The position numbers were made by a program, and so were the translations under genes. DNA of 56,628 bases from the NCBI RefSeq assembly GCF_000422425.1, contig NZ_AULT01000045.1, positions 1 to 56,628 of the forward strand, given 5' to 3'. Below are positions 17,703 through 28,622 of the stretch, piece after piece. The notes under the pieces are model-generated. The model saw only the letters and a list, made by a program, of their open reading frames with translations. It made no database searches and was not told where the DNA came from. Numbering within the stretch: position 1 is the first letter of the stretch; the number at the start of each line of letters is the position of its first letter. Origin of the DNA: Oceanospirillum beijerinckii DSM 7166. Its GTDB lineage: Bacteria > Pseudomonadota > Gammaproteobacteria > Pseudomonadales > Halomonadaceae.

Positions 17703-19469
17703 TTGACTACATCCAAGGCCCAGCCAGAGAATATCAAGCAGGTGTATTGGCGTTTGCTGAGCTATATCCGTCCTTTCTGGTTCTCTTTTGCAATCAGTAT
17801 TGTCGGCTATCTGATCTATGCTGCTGCCAGCACTGCGTTCGCCGAGCTGATGCGCTATCTGGTGGATACCATTGAAAGCGGCGGTGAAGATTTCCGTTTG
17901 CTGTTTCCCTCCTTGTTAGTGGCTGCTTTTGCCATGCGTGGCCTGGGTTCCTTCCTTGGGATCTATTTTATGGCCATTGTGGCCCGTGGTGTGGTGCATA
18001 ACCTACGCTGTGAGCTGTTTGATAAATACCTGGTATTACCCGTCAGCTACTATGATAAAAACTCTTCGGGCCATCTGGTATCGCGTATTACTTTTGTTGT
18101 TGATCAGGTGATGCAGGCAGCGTCGGATGCTCTGACTATTGTAATCCGGGAAGGCCTGTTTGTTATGGGCGTATTAATCTACCTGTTTTATAACAATTGG
18201 CGTTTAACTCTGATCTTTATCGCCCTGACGCCACTGATCGGTATTATTGTCAGCTTTACCAGTAAGCGCTTTCGTAAAGTGAGTAAACGCATTCAGAAAT
18301 CCATGGGTGATGTCACTCATGTGGCAACGGAAAGTATTTCTGGCTTTAAAGTGGTGCGCAGCTTTGGCGGTGAAGAGTACGAGCGTGAGCGTTTTGTCAG
18401 CTCCAGTAACCGTAATCGCGAGCAGTTTCTGAAGATGGAAGCGACTAAGGCGTTAAGTACTCCTCTGGTTCAGCTGATTGTGGCGATCTCTATGGGGATG
18501 TTGGTGTGGTTGGCACTGTCTCCAGATGTCATGAAAGATATGACGCCCGGTGAGTTTATTGCTTTTATTACGGCTGCGTCCCTGTTGGCTAAGCCGATAC
18601 GTCAGCTGACTAATGTAAACAGTGTGATTCAGAAAGGCGTTGCGGCAGCAGCAGATCTGTTTGAGCAGTTTGATTCTTCTTCTGAGCTGGATAAAGGTCA
18701 GAAAACACTGGATCGTGCTCAGGGCGATGTGGTCTTTAAGGATATCGAATTTACCTACCCGGAAAGCGAAAAACAGATTCTTAAAGGGATCAATTTTGAG
18801 ATCAAAGCGGGTCAGGTGATTGCTCTGGTGGGACGTTCTGGTAGTGGTAAATCCACGCTGGTGAATCTGATCCCACGCTTTTATGACGCCAATCGGGGTG
18901 AAATCTATCTGGACGGTATCAACAGTCGGGATTTGACCCTGAAAAGCCTGCGTCAGCAGATCTCTATGGTCACCCAGCAGGTGACGCTGTTTAACGACAC
19001 TGTTGCCAATAATATCGCTTACGGCCAGCCTAATGCGACCCGGGAGCAGATTGAGGCCGCAGCGAAAGCTGCTTATGCTCTGCCATTCATTGAAGAGTTA
19101 TCCAATGGCCTGGATACTGAGGTTGGTGACAATGGTGTCTTGTTATCCGGCGGCCAGCGTCAGCGTTTGGCTATTGCTCGGGCAATCCTAAAAGATGCCC
19201 CTATCCTGATTATGGATGAGGCCACTTCGGCACTGGACACTGAGTCGGAGCGTTATATTCAGAAAGCCTTGGATGAGGTGATGAAAAACCGCACCACCTT
19301 CGTGATTGCCCACCGTTTGTCCACTATTGAGCAGGCGGATGTGATTATGGTGATGGATAAAGGTGAAATTATCGAAGCGGGTTCTCATCAGGAGTTATTA
19401 GATAGGCAAGGTGCATACGCTCAGCTGCATGCCATGCAGTTCTCTGATGTGGAGCCAGAGAGTAAATGA
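17703..19469 (+). CDS. msbA: Lipid A export permease/ATP-binding protein MsbA
   Basis: ABC half-transporter that flips core-lipid A across the inner membrane. 588 residues: six-helix transmembrane domain (about 20-315) and nucleotide-binding domain (about 340-580) with Walker A (VGRSGSGKST), signature (LSGGQRQRLAIARA), Walker B (ILIMDEATSALD) and switch His (VIAHRLS). The start codon is TTG at 17703, preceded by AGGA; no ATG fits before the conserved IKQVYWRLLSYIRPFW segment. The stop overlaps lpxK (ATGA), the same gene pair as in E. coli, so the two are co-translated. Confidence 0.96.
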   Translation: MTTSKAQPENIKQVYWRLLSYIRPFWFSFAISIVGYLIYAAASTAFAELMRYLVDTIESGGEDFRLLFPSLLVAAFAMRGLGSFLGIYFMAIVARGVVHNLRCELFDKYLVLPVSYYDKNSSGHLVSRITFVVDQVMQAASDALTIVIREGLFVMGVLIYLFYNNWRLTLIFIALTPLIGIIVSFTSKRFRKVSKRIQKSMGDVTHVATESISGFKVVRSFGGEEYERERFVSSSNRNREQFLKMEATKALSTPLVQLIVAISMGMLVWLALSPDVMKDMTPGEFIAFITAASLLAKPIRQLTNVNSVIQKGVAAAADLFEQFDSSSELDKGQKTLDRAQGDVVFKDIEFTYPESEKQILKGINFEIKAGQVIALVGRSGSGKSTLVNLIPRFYDANRGEIYLDGINSRDLTLKSLRQQISMVTQQVTLFNDTVANNIAYGQPNATREQIEAAAKAAYALPFIEELSNGLDTEVGDNGVLLSGGQRQRLAIARAILKDAPILIMDEATSALDTESERYIQKALDEVMKNRTTFVIAHRLSTIEQADVIMVMDKGEIIEAGSHQELLDRQGAYAQLHAMQFSDVEPESK

Positions 19470-20521
19470 GTCTGCAACAGGCTTGGTACGCTGATGCCCG
19501 TTGGCCGCTGCTGCTAACACCGCTGGAGTGGCTCTATCGTCGCCTGGCCAGTAGCGATCAGGCAAAAAAACGTGCCCAACAGTGGCAAGCGCCTGTGCCG
19601 CTGATGGTTGTTGGTAATATCACCGTTGGCGGTACCGGAAAATCCCCTTTGGTATGTACACTGGTACATGAGCTTAAGCAGCGTGGCTGGCAGCCCGGTA
19701 TTGTCAGCCGTGGTTATGGCGGACAAAGTAAGCACTATCCGTTATTGGTCGATGAAAACTCTGATCCTGTTCAGGCCGGTGATGAGCCGGTAATGCTGGC
19801 AGGGCAGACCGGTTGCCCGGTGGTGGTTGATCCCAATCGTACTGCGGCCGCTCAATATCTATTGCAGCAAACTGAAGTTAATCTGATCATCAGTGATGAT
19901 GGCTTACAGCACCTAAGCTTAGGGCGAGACCTGGAGCTGGTGGTCATCGATGCTCAGCGGGGCTTGGGTAATGGCCACTGTCTACCGGTGGGGCCATTGC
20001 GGGAACCTGCGGACCGTTTACACACTGTGGATTATATTTTTGCCAATGGTGCGGTGGATGGCTCTGCTATTAGCACTATTTGTGATGCCGTACCAGGCAC
20101 TGCCACTGCAAAAGCTTTGGGTCCGGTAAAAAACTTAAAAGGCAATGTCCAAGCGATGACTTTACAGCCAGTGCAATGGCGACAACCAGCCACCGGGCAG
20201 TGTTTTGATATTTCCGAGCGACCTTTTGATGTGAGTGTGAAAGCCGTTGCGGGTATCGGTCATCCCGAGCGGTTTTTTTCCAGTCTGCGTGAGCTGGGCT
20301 TAACTGTAGAGGGAGAGGGTTTTGCCGATCATCATCGTTTCAAAGCCGGTGATATCACTGATGATGGGCGACCTGTGCTGATGACCGCCAAAGATGCGGT
20401 AAAATGTCGGCACTGGATGACACCGAATCATTGGGTGCTGGATGTCAGTGCCCGCATAGCGCCTGAACTGATTGAGGCGATCAATGAGCAATTACTCAAG
20501 ATACAGAAAGAGAAAAAGTAA
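19466..20521 (+). CDS. lpxK: Tetraacyldisaccharide 4'-kinase
   Basis: Phosphorylates the 4' position of the lipid A precursor, sixth step of the Raetz pathway, at the inner membrane. 351 residues. The P-loop is in [14 protein letters not shown] (about 49-62), followed by [21 protein letters not shown] and the LPVGPLREP segment, all typical of LpxK. An N-terminal amphipathic/hydrophobic stretch may anchor it. It overlaps msbA by four bases and ycaR by one base (TAATG), so it sits in a tight operon. Confidence 0.96.
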   Translation: MSLQQAWYADARWPLLLTPLEWLYRRLASSDQAKKRAQQWQAPVPLMVVGNITVGGTGKSPLVCTLVHELKQRGWQPGIVSRGYGGQSKHYPLLVDENSDPVQAGDEPVMLAGQTGCPVVVDPNRTAAAQYLLQQTEVNLIISDDGLQHLSLGRDLELVVIDAQRGLGNGHCLPVGPLREPADRLHTVDYIFANGAVDGSAISTICDAVPGTATAKALGPVKNLKGNVQAMTLQPVQWRQPATGQCFDISERPFDVSVKAVAGIGHPERFFSSLRELGLTVEGEGFADHHRFKAGDITDDGRPVLMTAKDAVKCRHWMTPNHWVLDVSARIAPELIEAINEQLLKIQKEKK

Positions 20522-20706
20522 TGGATAAACAACTGCTTGCATTACTGGTATGCCCAGTTACCCAAAGTAAGCTGATCTACAAGAAAGAGCAGCAGGAACT
20601 GATCTCCAAGGCTGCAGGTCTGGCGTTCCCGATTCGTGATGGTATTCCTGTCATGTTGGAAAATGAGGCGCGTACCCTGACCGCCGAAGAACGCTTGGAA
20701 AAATAA
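20521..20706 (+). CDS. ycaR: Trm112/YcaR family small protein
   Basis: 61-residue protein of the Trm112p-like family ([25 protein letters not shown] ... YPIRDGIP-like end, here [11 protein letters not shown]). Family members often bind zinc, but here only one N-terminal cysteine (Cys12) remains, so metal binding is doubtful. It is found between lpxK and kdsB in many proteobacteria, and its exact role there is not established. Start overlaps the lpxK stop by one base. Confidence 0.92.
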   Translation: MDKQLLALLVCPVTQSKLIYKKEQQELISKAAGLAFPIRDGIPVMLENEARTLTAEERLEK

Positions 20707-20730
20707 GTTCAGTTAAATTGGAGTCCAGTG

Positions 20731-21495
20731 ATGTCTTTTACCGTGGTTATTCCTGCCCGTTATGCTTCTACCCGTCTGCCGGGTAAACCTCTGTTGGATA
20801 TTGCTGGTAAGCCGATGATTCAACGGGTTTATGAGCAGGCGCAGAAGAGTGAGGCGAACCGTATTATTATCGCTACCGATGATCAGCGTATTGCCGATAC
20901 TGCAAAGGATTTTGGTGCGGAAGTCTGTATGACCTCAGCGGATCACCCTTCCGGCACAGATCGTCTGCAGGAAGTGGCCAGCCAACTGGGCTTTTATGCC
21001 GATGATATTATCGTCAATGTGCAGGGTGATGAGCCGCTGATTCCGCCGCGTTTGATCAATCAGGTCGCCCATAATCTGGCGGCAGACCCTACTGCAGGCA
21101 TCTCTACTTTATGTGAGCAGATTACCGAACTGGGTGCGGTACATAATCCTAATGTGGTGAAAGTGGTCATGGATACCAATGGCTATGCACTCTATTTCTC
21201 ACGTGCCACCATTGCCTGGGCCCGCGATAGTTTTGCCGAAAATCTGCAACAGTTACCGCCATCTCCTCTATATCGTCACATTGGTTTATATGGTTATCGC
21301 GTGAAGATGCTGAATGATTTTGTCCGTTGGGCTCCGGCACCGATTGAGCAGGCCGAGCAGTTGGAACAGCTTCGAGCATTGTGGAACGGTGTCCGTATTC
21401 ATGTGGCGATCGCGGATGAAGCTCACCCGGCGGGTGTGGACACGCCGGAAGACCTGCAGCGTGTCAGCAAGTTACTGGAGGCGCAAAATGGTTAA
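20731..21495 (+). CDS. kdsB: 3-deoxy-manno-octulosonate cytidylyltransferase
   Basis: Activates Kdo with CTP to CMP-Kdo, the donor for the inner core of LPS, in the cytosol. 254 residues, usual size. The nucleotide-binding N-terminus ([16 protein letters not shown]), ATDDQRI, NVQGDEP and the HIGLYGYR segment are diagnostic. ATG 20731 is chosen over the adjacent GTG 20728, with TTGGAG upstream. The 3' end overlaps the phosphatase gene by eight bases. Confidence 0.96.
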   Translation: MSFTVVIPARYASTRLPGKPLLDIAGKPMIQRVYEQAQKSEANRIIIATDDQRIADTAKDFGAEVCMTSADHPSGTDRLQEVASQLGFYADDIIVNVQGDEPLIPPRLINQVAHNLAADPTAGISTLCEQITELGAVHNPNVVKVVMDTNGYALYFSRATIAWARDSFAENLQQLPPSPLYRHIGLYGYRVKMLNDFVRWAPAPIEQAEQLEQLRALWNGVRIHVAIADEAHPAGVDTPEDLQRVSKLLEAQNG

Positions 21496-21964
21496 GGTGC
21501 TGTTTGTTTGCTTAGGGAATATCTGTCGTTCGCCTACCGCTGACGGTATTTTCCGTGGTCTGGTGGCCAGAGCGGGTCTGGACAAACGTATTGAAGTGGA
21601 TTCAGCGGGCACTGGTGCTTGGCACGTGGGCAATCCACCTGACCCTCGTACACAGAAAGCGGCGGAAGTCCGGGGCTATGATCTGAGTATGCTGCGTGCC
21701 CGTCAGGCCATTGAAGCAGACTTTCATGAATTTGATCTGATTCTGGCCATGGATCATGCTAACTACAATGAGTTGATGTCATTGCAGCCAGCCAACAGCA
21801 AAGCCAGTCTGCGTCTGTTTCTATCCTATGCCCCAGAATTGGGAGTACAGGAAGTGCCTGACCCCTATTATGGTGGTGACGATGGCTTTGAGCAGGTGCT
21901 GGATCTGGTGGAAGCGGCCGGTGAAAACCTGCTGGCAGAGTTAATTAAGCAATACAAGCTATGA
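21488..21964 (+). CDS. Low-molecular-weight protein-tyrosine phosphatase
   Basis: Cytosolic phosphatase of 158 residues. The P-loop CLGNICRS (CX5R, residues 7-14) with nucleophile Cys7 opens the protein, and the general-acid Asp is in VPDPYYGG. Homologues remove phosphate from tyrosine kinases of polysaccharide export or from small molecules; no kinase gene is in view, so the substrate is unknown. Its ATG lies within the end of kdsB and its stop overlaps murB (ATGA), so it belongs to the same operon. Confidence 0.93.
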   Translation: MVKVLFVCLGNICRSPTADGIFRGLVARAGLDKRIEVDSAGTGAWHVGNPPDPRTQKAAEVRGYDLSMLRARQAIEADFHEFDLILAMDHANYNELMSLQPANSKASLRLFLSYAPELGVQEVPDPYYGGDDGFEQVLDLVEAAGENLLAELIKQYKL

Positions 21965-23118
21965 GTTCAGATCAAGTCACCAATAATGCTGCTCCTATCC
22001 GTGTCGATGACAGTGGTGCATCTGATGCTGTTTCTTCTGATGCTATTTTTTCTGATAGTCCCATTTCTGGCTGCATTTCTGATAAGAGCCTGCCTGAAAA
22101 TATCCGGGCAGGCGTCAATCTACAGGATAAAAACACCCTGGGCTTTGCGGCTCGGGCGCGCTTTTTTGCACAGCCGGACAACCTGGAGCAGCTTCAGCAG
22201 GCGCTAGCCTTTGCTCATCAGCAGCAACTGCCGGTCTTTCCCTTAGGCGGTGGCAGTAATCTGATTCTTGATCGTGATCTGGATGCTGTAGTGATCCAGA
22301 TGAATAACTGTGAGCGGGATTATCAGCTGTTGGATCAAGGCCGGGTGCAACTAACCGTTGGTGCAGGTGTTAACTGGCATCAGTTGGTAATGGATAGCGT
22401 AGAGCGTGGTTATTTTGGTCTGGAAAACCTAGCATTGATCCCCGGAAGTGTCGGTGCCGCTCCGGTACAGAATGTCGGCGCTTATGGTGTTGAACTGGCG
22501 GATCGCTTGGTAAGCCTGCAGATTGTGTATATTGCTACTGGTGAGGTACAAACCCTCTCTAAAGCTGAGTGTGACTTTGCTTATCGAGATAGTATTTTTA
22601 AGCAGGCGCTAAAAGGTCAGGTGATTATCACCCAGTTAACCTTGTGTCTCAGTACGCAAGTAGATGATCTGCGTTTGGGTTATGGTGATCTGGCGGCTTG
22701 TTTGGAAGGTCAGGAACTCAGTGCCAAAAATATTGCACAGGCGGTGTGTCATATTCGCCAAAGTAAGCTGCCAGATCCTGAAGTGTTGGGTAATGCCGGT
22801 AGTTTCTTTAAGAATCCGGTTATAGCCAAAGCTCAGGCCGACGCATTAAAGGCTCAATACCCCAATATGCCGCTTTACCCTGTGGATGATCAGCATAACA
22901 AGTTAGCAGCAGGTTGGCTGATAGAACAGTGCGGCCTTAAAGGTTATCGTAAAGGTCCTGTGGGTGTTTATGAAAAGCAGGCGTTGGTGTTGGTACACTT
23001 TGGTCAGGGCCGTGTACAGAATCTATTGGAGCTGGCTGAAGAGGTGAAAGCTCAGGTGCTGGAAAAGTTTGCTGTTACATTAGAGATTGAGCCGCCTATG
23101 GTGAGCTCTTTGATCTAG
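21961..23118 (+). CDS. murB: UDP-N-acetylenolpyruvoylglucosamine reductase
   Basis: FAD-dependent reductase making UDP-MurNAc, second step of peptidoglycan precursor synthesis. The FAD site (PLGGGSNLIL), PGSVGAAPVQNVGAYG with the active-site region, YRDSIFK, NAGSFFKNP and a C-terminal Glu (EIEPPM) identify a type I MurB like that of E. coli. At 385 residues it is about 40 longer than usual. The first 45 or so residues form a Ser/Asp/Ala-rich tail not seen in typical MurB, yet the ATGA overlap with the phosphatase gene fixes this start. Last gene of the exbB-murB run; a hairpin follows at 23202. Confidence 0.95.
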   Translation: MSSDQVTNNAAPIRVDDSGASDAVSSDAIFSDSPISGCISDKSLPENIRAGVNLQDKNTLGFAARARFFAQPDNLEQLQQALAFAHQQQLPVFPLGGGSNLILDRDLDAVVIQMNNCERDYQLLDQGRVQLTVGAGVNWHQLVMDSVERGYFGLENLALIPGSVGAAPVQNVGAYGVELADRLVSLQIVYIATGEVQTLSKAECDFAYRDSIFKQALKGQVIITQLTLCLSTQVDDLRLGYGDLAACLEGQELSAKNIAQAVCHIRQSKLPDPEVLGNAGSFFKNPVIAKAQADALKAQYPNMPLYPVDDQHNKLAAGWLIEQCGLKGYRKGPVGVYEKQALVLVHFGQGRVQNLLELAEEVKAQVLEKFAVTLEIEPPMVSSLI

Positions 23119-23201
23119 TGTTTGAAATGCACTTGTTGTTTTAACCTGCACAAGCCTCACTTTGAATCTGGTTTTTAGTATTTGCTTCCCCTTATTCTTT
23201 A

Positions 23202-23234
23202 AAAAGACATCGGGCTGAAACCCTGGTGTCTTTT
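23202..23234 (+). terminator. Rho-independent terminator after murB
   Basis: AAAAGACATCGGG and CCCTGGTGTCTTTT form an imperfect stem around a CTGAAA loop, followed by T-rich sequence. It lies about 85 bp past the murB stop. Confidence 0.65.
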
Positions 23235-23368
23235 CTGCTTCATTATTCTGACCCTGTTCTGTCCTCATTTTGTCTGGATTCTGTCTTGAGGGGTTCACTG
23301 AGCTGCAACGGGATTTTCATCTGGTAAAGGCATGCTATGTCCAGGCTGAACAACATCAAAGGTGATGT

Positions 23369-23644
23369 ATGAATGCACGGACAAAACCGGATTTTCTGAC
23401 TTCTCAACCTGCTTCGCTGGATATGAAATTTGGCCAGCAGGAAAAGAACCCAGTGCTGAAACATATGGATCATTTACAAGGGCAGTTACAAGAGCAGCTG
23501 GACAGTTTAAATGCTGTGGTTGAGTCCATGCAGCGTATTAGCGATATCATGGATCGTATGGCTAAGAAGAAACGTAAGTTGAATAGTACAGGGGGAGTCC
23601 CTGAAAGAGGTAAACAAGGCGATCCTGCGGGACATTCACCCTGA
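23369..23644 (+). CDS. Small hypothetical protein with predicted coiled coil
   Basis: 91 residues with no recognised domain. The middle (about 32-65, HLQGQLQEQLDSLNAVVESM..) has heptad-like hydrophobic spacing and looks like a short coiled coil. It is followed by a basic KKKRK patch and a Gly/Pro-rich end. GGTGATGT upstream of ATG could serve as ribosome binding site, and a strong bidirectional terminator follows at 23692. No signal peptide or membrane helix. It stands alone between the murB terminator and the end of rne. Function unknown; a real gene is likely but not certain. Confidence 0.6.
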   Translation: MNARTKPDFLTSQPASLDMKFGQQEKNPVLKHMDHLQGQLQEQLDSLNAVVESMQRISDIMDRMAKKKRKLNSTGGVPERGKQGDPAGHSP

Positions 23645-23691
23645 TAGAATTCTTCTGTATACCTGTTTATGCGATATGAAGAATGAAATAC

Positions 23692-23722
23692 AAAGAAGGC
23701 CAGCAAAATGCTGGCCTTCTTT
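23692..23722. terminator. Bidirectional terminator between the small protein gene and rne
   Basis: Perfect 13-bp stem (AAAGAAGGCCAGC / GCTGGCCTTCTTT) with a five-base loop, A-rich on one side and T-rich on the other. It can stop transcription of both convergent genes. Confidence 0.85.
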
Positions 23723-23775
23723 GCTTTAACCTAAGAGCTAATGGTCATTAGGCTATACCTGAATAGCACGGATAT

Positions 23776-26700
23776 TTATTCTGATTGCTCAGAGCTATCA
23801 GCCGTGGCATTCGCCTCGGTGCGCGCCAGGCGTGGATCGTTAGCAACACGACCATTGCGCGGATTACGCGTACGAGGTTTCTTCGCTACTGGTTTTTTCT
23901 TCTCCATCGCAGGAGCGGCTGGCTGGGCACCACCTTCGCTAGGCTTGATGGTTGGGATCTTCAGTTGAATATCACCCGCCTCAGCCGCTTGTTTGGCACG
24001 TTGCTTACGGCTCATACGCTTAGGCTTAGCGGGAGCTTCTGCTGGAGCGCTTGCCGTAGCTTCAGCTGATGTTTCCGCTGGAGTCGGTGCAGCAGCTTCT
24101 TGGGCAGAGCTTTGCTCTGCTGGAGCAACAGCTTCAGTGCTAATTGTTTCGGCTGCAGGAGTCTCTACCGCCTCAGTCGGAGCTGCCACAGGTGCTTCTG
24201 GCGTAGGCTCAGCTTCAACTACAGGAGCTTGTGCTGTCTCTACTGCTGACTCAGCGGCTACAGATGCAGGTATTTCAGCAGCCTCGGCCGCAGTCTCTTC
24301 TGTTGGAACTGCTGCGTCTGCTGCTTCTGCAGTTTCGGCTTGTGTACTGATTTCTGCCGTTGCAACAGGCTCAGCAGGTGCTTCTGTAGTAACGGTTTGC
24401 TCTGCAGGTGCAGCTTCGGCTGTTTCAGCCATTGGGGCTGCTTCTACTACAGGAGTAGCTTCTGGCTGTGTTGCTTCTGCTACTGGTTCAGCGACAGCTT
24501 CAGTAGCAGGACTTTCTGTTGTCACCGGCGTTTCAATCGCTGCTGGTGCTTCAACAGTTGTCGGAGCTTCAGCTACAAATGGTGCTTGAGCTTCTGTTTC
24601 TGCCTGAGCTGTTGCAGCAGTGTGTTCTGTCTCAGCAGTACTTTCGGTTTCAACTGCTTTCTCTGCAATTGTTGCTTCCGCTTTTGCCCAGATCGCTTTT
24701 GTATCGACACTTGGCTTTTGCTCATTGCTTTCCTGGGTTGCAGGCTTGCTGGCTTCAGCCTGTGCGCTTACAGGTGCGGCAGATTTAGCGGATTCAGGTT
24801 TTGGTGACTGAGGGCCTGCTTTGGCTGGCTTCTCAGTGCGCTGCTCCTGTTTTGCTTTGTCTTCGACAAGCTTCTCTACAGGTTTTTCCTGAACAGCAGT
24901 TTGCTCTGAGGTTTCTGGCTTAGCTACGGCGTTGCCCTGAACCGCATGATCCTGTTGAGCCTTATCTTCATTGCTGCGGTTACGACGACGACGACGAGGA
25001 TTATTACGGGTGCGCTTGTTCTTAGGGCGTGGCTTCTCTGCCGCTTCCTGAGCGTTATCACCGCTTTCCTCTTCTGTCTGTTTGACCTGGGTCTTCTCTT
25101 TCTCTTCTCTAACCTTCTTGCGTTCACGGCCTTTATTTGGCTTGTCAGCGTTACGGTTTTCTTTAGTGTCGTCGTCAGGCTTTTTGTTGTCACGCTTGTC
25201 ATCGCGCTTGTCGTCACGTCGATCATCACGTCTGTTGTCGCGATCACGACGTGGTTTTCTTTCATTGCGACGGCGGGAGCGCTGTGCGCGATCCTGGCGT
25301 TGCTCTTTTTCTTTATCGTTGCTGCTGTCTTCTTTGTCAGCTTCTTTGCTTGGTTGCTCCGTTCCGGAACCACTAAACAGTTTAGCCAGCCCTTTAAACA
25401 GCTTGCTTAAGAAGCTTTCGCTCTGTTCGGTCTGAACAGGCGTTTCTTCAATTACGGGAGCAGGGGCTGCCGGGGCTACACTGCGAACGGCTGCTTTAGG
25501 GCGTTCAATTGGTTTAGGTGCCGATGTGATCTCTTCCTCTTTTTCAGAAGAAGACACATCAATCTCGAAACTGGACTCTTCTCCACCGGTTTCCAGGTGA
25601 TCATCACGCAGGCGTACCACTTCATAGTGTGGGGTTTCCATACCTGGGTTTGGAATCATCACTACTTCAACGGACTGTCGAGCTTCGATATCACTGATGG
25701 TGTTACGCTTTTCGTTTAGCAGGAAGGTCGCTACGCTAACCGGCAGAATAGCGCGGATTTGAGCGGTACGATCCTTCATCGCTTCTTCTTCGATCAAGCG
25801 CATGATCGAAAGCGCCATGGACTGAACGTCACGGATAGTGCCCTGACCTTCACAGCGAGGACATACCACACCACTGGTTTCACCCAGAGATGGACGCAAA
25901 CGCTGACGGGACATCTCCATCAGACCAAAGCGGGAGATGCGTCCAATCTGTACTCGGGCGCGATCCACTTTCAGGGCGTCACGCATACGGTTTTCGACTT
26001 CACGCTGGTTTTTCACCGGCGTCATATCGATAAAGTCGATCACGATCAGGCCGCCGATATCACGCAGGCGCAGCTGGCGTGCAATCTCGTCGGCAGCTTC
26101 CAGGTTGGTGTTTAGTGCGGTTTCTTCAATATCGCTGCCGCGGGTGGCGCGTGCAGAGTTAATATCGATCGAGACCAGTGCTTCGGTGTGGTCAATCACA
26201 ATAGAACCGCCGGATGGCAGTTTCACTTCACGCTGGAATGCGGTTTCGATCTGACTTTCGATCTGGAAACGGCTGAACAGCGGCACAGGATCTTCGTACA
26301 GCTTGATCTTACTCTGATAAGTCGGCATCACCTGCTGGATAAAGTTCATGGCTTCGACATGAACTTCCGGGTTGTCGATCAGAACTTCACCCACATCTTG
26401 ACGCAGGTAGTCACGCATCGCACGAATGATAACGTTGCTTTCCTGATACACCAGGAAAGGAGCTGGACGCTCATCGGCTGCACTTTTAATGGCATCCCAC
26501 AGCTGGATCAGGTAGTCCAGATCCCACTGAAGTTCTTCAGCGCTACGGCCCACACCGGCAGTACGAACGATGACGCCCATATCCGATGGCATGGTCAGCT
26601 GATTCATCGCATCGCGCAGTTGAGTACGGTCATCACCCTCGATACGACGGGAGATGCCGCCAGCACGGGCATTATTCGGCATCAACACCAGGTAGCGCCC

Positions 26701-27072
26701 CGCCAGGCTGACGAATGTGGTCAGGGCTGCACCCTTGTTACCGCGCTCTTCTTTATCAACCTGAACGATAACTTCGGTGCCTTCCTTTACCACATCTTTG
26801 ATATTGATGCGGCCACTGATTTCGGAAGGTTTCTTGAAGAAATACTCTTTGGAGATCTCTTTCAGCGGCAGAAAGCCATGACGTTCTGCGCCAAAATCGA
26901 CAAACGCCGCTTCCAGGCTTGGTTCAATACGAGTGATACGGCCACGATAGATGTTGGCTTTTTTCTGTTCACGGGAGCCGGATTCAATATCCAGATCGTA
27001 CAGTCTCTGGCCGTCTACCAGGGCTACACGCAACTCTTCAGGTTGAGTTGCGTTGATTAGCATTCTTTTCAT
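23776..27072 (-). CDS. rne: Ribonuclease E
   Basis: Endoribonuclease that starts most mRNA decay and processes stable RNAs; membrane-associated scaffold of the degradosome. 1098 residues. The catalytic half keeps the S1 domain (about 37-118), the 5' sensor region, Asp303 and Asp346 of the metal site and the zinc-link Cys404/Cys407 (CPRCEGQG), with E. coli numbering unchanged. The C-terminal half has an Arg/Lys/Asp-rich RNA-binding block (about 580-690), then a long Ala/Glu/Pro/Thr-rich low-complexity tail. Start 27072 (MKRMLINAT) is the family start; an upstream GTG-led extension is rejected. The long 5' region could be an autoregulatory leader, as in E. coli (inference). Confidence 0.96.
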   Translation of the reverse strand: MKRMLINATQPEELRVALVDGQRLYDLDIESGSREQKKANIYRGRITRIEPSLEAAFVDFGAERHGFLPLKEISKEYFFKKPSEISGRINIKDVVKEGTEVIVQVDKEERGNKGAALTTFVSLAGRYLVLMPNNARAGGISRRIEGDDRTQLRDAMNQLTMPSDMGVIVRTAGVGRSAEELQWDLDYLIQLWDAIKSAADERPAPFLVYQESNVIIRAMRDYLRQDVGEVLIDNPEVHVEAMNFIQQVMPTYQSKIKLYEDPVPLFSRFQIESQIETAFQREVKLPSGGSIVIDHTEALVSIDINSARATRGSDIEETALNTNLEAADEIARQLRLRDIGGLIVIDFIDMTPVKNQREVENRMRDALKVDRARVQIGRISRFGLMEMSRQRLRPSLGETSGVVCPRCEGQGTIRDVQSMALSIMRLIEEEAMKDRTAQIRAILPVSVATFLLNEKRNTISDIEARQSVEVVMIPNPGMETPHYEVVRLRDDHLETGGEESSFEIDVSSSEKEEEITSAPKPIERPKAAVRSVAPAAPAPVIEETPVQTEQSESFLSKLFKGLAKLFSGSGTEQPSKEADKEDSSNDKEKEQRQDRAQRSRRRNERKPRRDRDNRRDDRRDDKRDDKRDNKKPDDDTKENRNADKPNKGRERKKVREEKEKTQVKQTEEESGDNAQEAAEKPRPKNKRTRNNPRRRRRNRSNEDKAQQDHAVQGNAVAKPETSEQTAVQEKPVEKLVEDKAKQEQRTEKPAKAGPQSPKPESAKSAAPVSAQAEASKPATQESNEQKPSVDTKAIWAKAEATIAEKAVETESTAETEHTAATAQAETEAQAPFVAEAPTTVEAPAAIETPVTTESPATEAVAEPVAEATQPEATPVVEAAPMAETAEAAPAEQTVTTEAPAEPVATAEISTQAETAEAADAAVPTEETAAEAAEIPASVAAESAVETAQAPVVEAEPTPEAPVAAPTEAVETPAAETISTEAVAPAEQSSAQEAAAPTPAETSAEATASAPAEAPAKPKRMSRKQRAKQAAEAGDIQLKIPTIKPSEGGAQPAAPAMEKKKPVAKKPRTRNPRNGRVANDPRLARTEANATADSSEQSE

Positions 27073-27665
27073 TGGAAGTTTACTGGGTCCTTTGGACACC
27101 CAATGTCGGATCGTCCGACTCAACCTCTAACGGCTCGGAATCAAGATTTTTATGCGTGCATTACGCTTTTTCATTAGGGACACTCTACCATAGGGGGCAG
27201 AAAGCGGCCGGGGTCTTCTGACTGTGCTGTTACGGTTGTTACTCCGTTGGTGTCATTGGCAGCAAAAGATGAAAAACATATTGGTGGCAAGGTACAGGAC
27301 TGGATGACAACACATGATAATACCCAGCACTGACAATCGGTCAATGCTGCAATAATCCAGTCGTTCCGCGAGTCTCACCGGACACGAAACATAAGTTGAT
27401 CCGTTCGCACGTAAAGGTTGTTTGGGTGTGCTGTTAACGGAAAAGCAAGCTGAATTTTCAGCTCACATTCAATTTGTAATCTGTTACCATCACGCGTTTT
27501 CGCTGTGGTAGTCGCCTGAATACCCCGCCATTGAGTCCTGTTTTGTGGACGCGGGGGCTAGACGTTTATGATACTTTTTCAGGCGGTCTGCAATATAGCA
27601 GTTATCATACAAACCATCAATTTGATTTGAGGGTTCACCACCTGTTTTCTGCCTCAGGAGGCACT
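27073..27665. other. Divergent control region between rne and rluC (593 bp)
   Basis: Contains the start regions of both rne (reverse) and rluC (forward). rne in enterics has a long structured 5' leader that lets RNase E control its own mRNA, and the same divergent rne/rluC order is conserved. An open frame upstream of rluC (from 27531) is treated as non-coding because a strong ribosome binding site precedes the GTG at 27666. No repeat or other gene recognised. Confidence 0.55.
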
Positions 27666-28619
27666 GTGTCTGAAGCGGCCAATTCTGTTCAATTTGTCAC
27701 CATCGATGCGAACCACGAAGGTCAGAGAGTTGATAATTTTCTGATCACTTTTTTAAAGGGCGTACCGAAAAGTCTGGTCTACCGCATTATCCGTAAAGGT
27801 GAGGTTCGGGTGAATAAAAAGCGTGTGAAAGCGGTTTATCGCCTGAAATCAGGTGATCAGGTGCGGGTGCCACCGGTGCGAGTGGCAGAGAAGACAGAAG
27901 ATATTCCGGTCAGCGATGGCCTGAAACAGGTGCTGGAAAGCAGTATTCTGCGGGAAACCGATGACTGGCTGGTGCTGAACAAACCCCATGGCTTGTCGGT
28001 ACATGCGGGTTCCGGTATCAAACAGGGCTTGATTGAAGCGCTGCGCCAGATCCGTCCTGATGATCGCTTTTTGGAGCTGGTTCATCGTCTGGATAAAGAA
28101 ACCTCTGGCTGTATCCTGATCGCGAAAAATCGTATCAGCCTGAACTTTCTGCAGGAGCAGCTGAAACAGAAACAGTTCAGCAAGAAGTATCATGCGTTGG
28201 CTGTGGGGCGTTGGTCTGAGAAGACGGTTCAGGTGAATAAGCCACTGTTAAAGCAAGCGATCGGTGATCGTGAACGTGTGGTCAAAATCAACGAACAGGA
28301 AGGTAAGGCGTCGTTAACCCGCTTTAAAATCCTGCGACGCTTTAAAGGTTGTACCCTGGTTGAAGCAGAGCCTGTTACAGGTCGTACCCACCAGATTCGT
28401 GTACACAGCCAGTTTGCCGGGCATCCTCTGGTCGGTGATGTGAAGTACGGTGATGAGCGTGTGAACGAGAGTTTTAAAGCCCAGGGCTTTCGCCGTATGT
28501 TTCTGCATGCCGCGAGCCTGGAGTTTCCTGACCCGGCAACAGAGCAGCGAGTTAAGGTGCTGGCTCCCTATGAGGATAGTATGGATAAGATGATTAAGCA
28601 GCTGAGGCAAGGGGGGTAA
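27666..28619 (+). CDS. rluC: 23S rRNA pseudouridine synthase RluC
   Basis: Isomerises uridines 955, 2504 and 2580 (E. coli numbering) of 23S rRNA. 317 residues, matching the 319 of E. coli: S4-like RNA-binding domain (about 15-75) then the RluA-family catalytic domain with HRLDKETSG carrying the catalytic Asp, and the GRTHQIRVH motif. GTG start at 27666 is selected because AGGAG at 27656-27660 is ideally spaced and the length then fits the family. Divergent to rne, as in many gammaproteobacteria, and followed three bases later by a HAD phosphatase gene. Confidence 0.93.
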   Translation: MSEAANSVQFVTIDANHEGQRVDNFLITFLKGVPKSLVYRIIRKGEVRVNKKRVKAVYRLKSGDQVRVPPVRVAEKTEDIPVSDGLKQVLESSILRETDDWLVLNKPHGLSVHAGSGIKQGLIEALRQIRPDDRFLELVHRLDKETSGCILIAKNRISLNFLQEQLKQKQFSKKYHALAVGRWSEKTVQVNKPLLKQAIGDRERVVKINEQEGKASLTRFKILRRFKGCTLVEAEPVTGRTHQIRVHSQFAGHPLVGDVKYGDERVNESFKAQGFRRMFLHAASLEFPDPATEQRVKVLAPYEDSMDKMIKQLRQGG

Positions 28620-28622
28620 GCG

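Noticed and set aside
23993-24811. Ala/Ser- and Cys/Phe-rich forward ORFs opposite the rne tail
   Set aside because: Products of the repetitive Ala/Glu/Pro/Thr codons of RNase E read on the wrong strand.
26188-27060. 290-codon forward ORF opposite the catalytic half of rne
   Set aside because: It is the shadow of a conserved enzyme; no recognisable motif or start signal.
27531-27665. N-terminal extension of RluC
   Set aside because: AGGAG before GTG 27666 and the resulting 317-residue length match the family.
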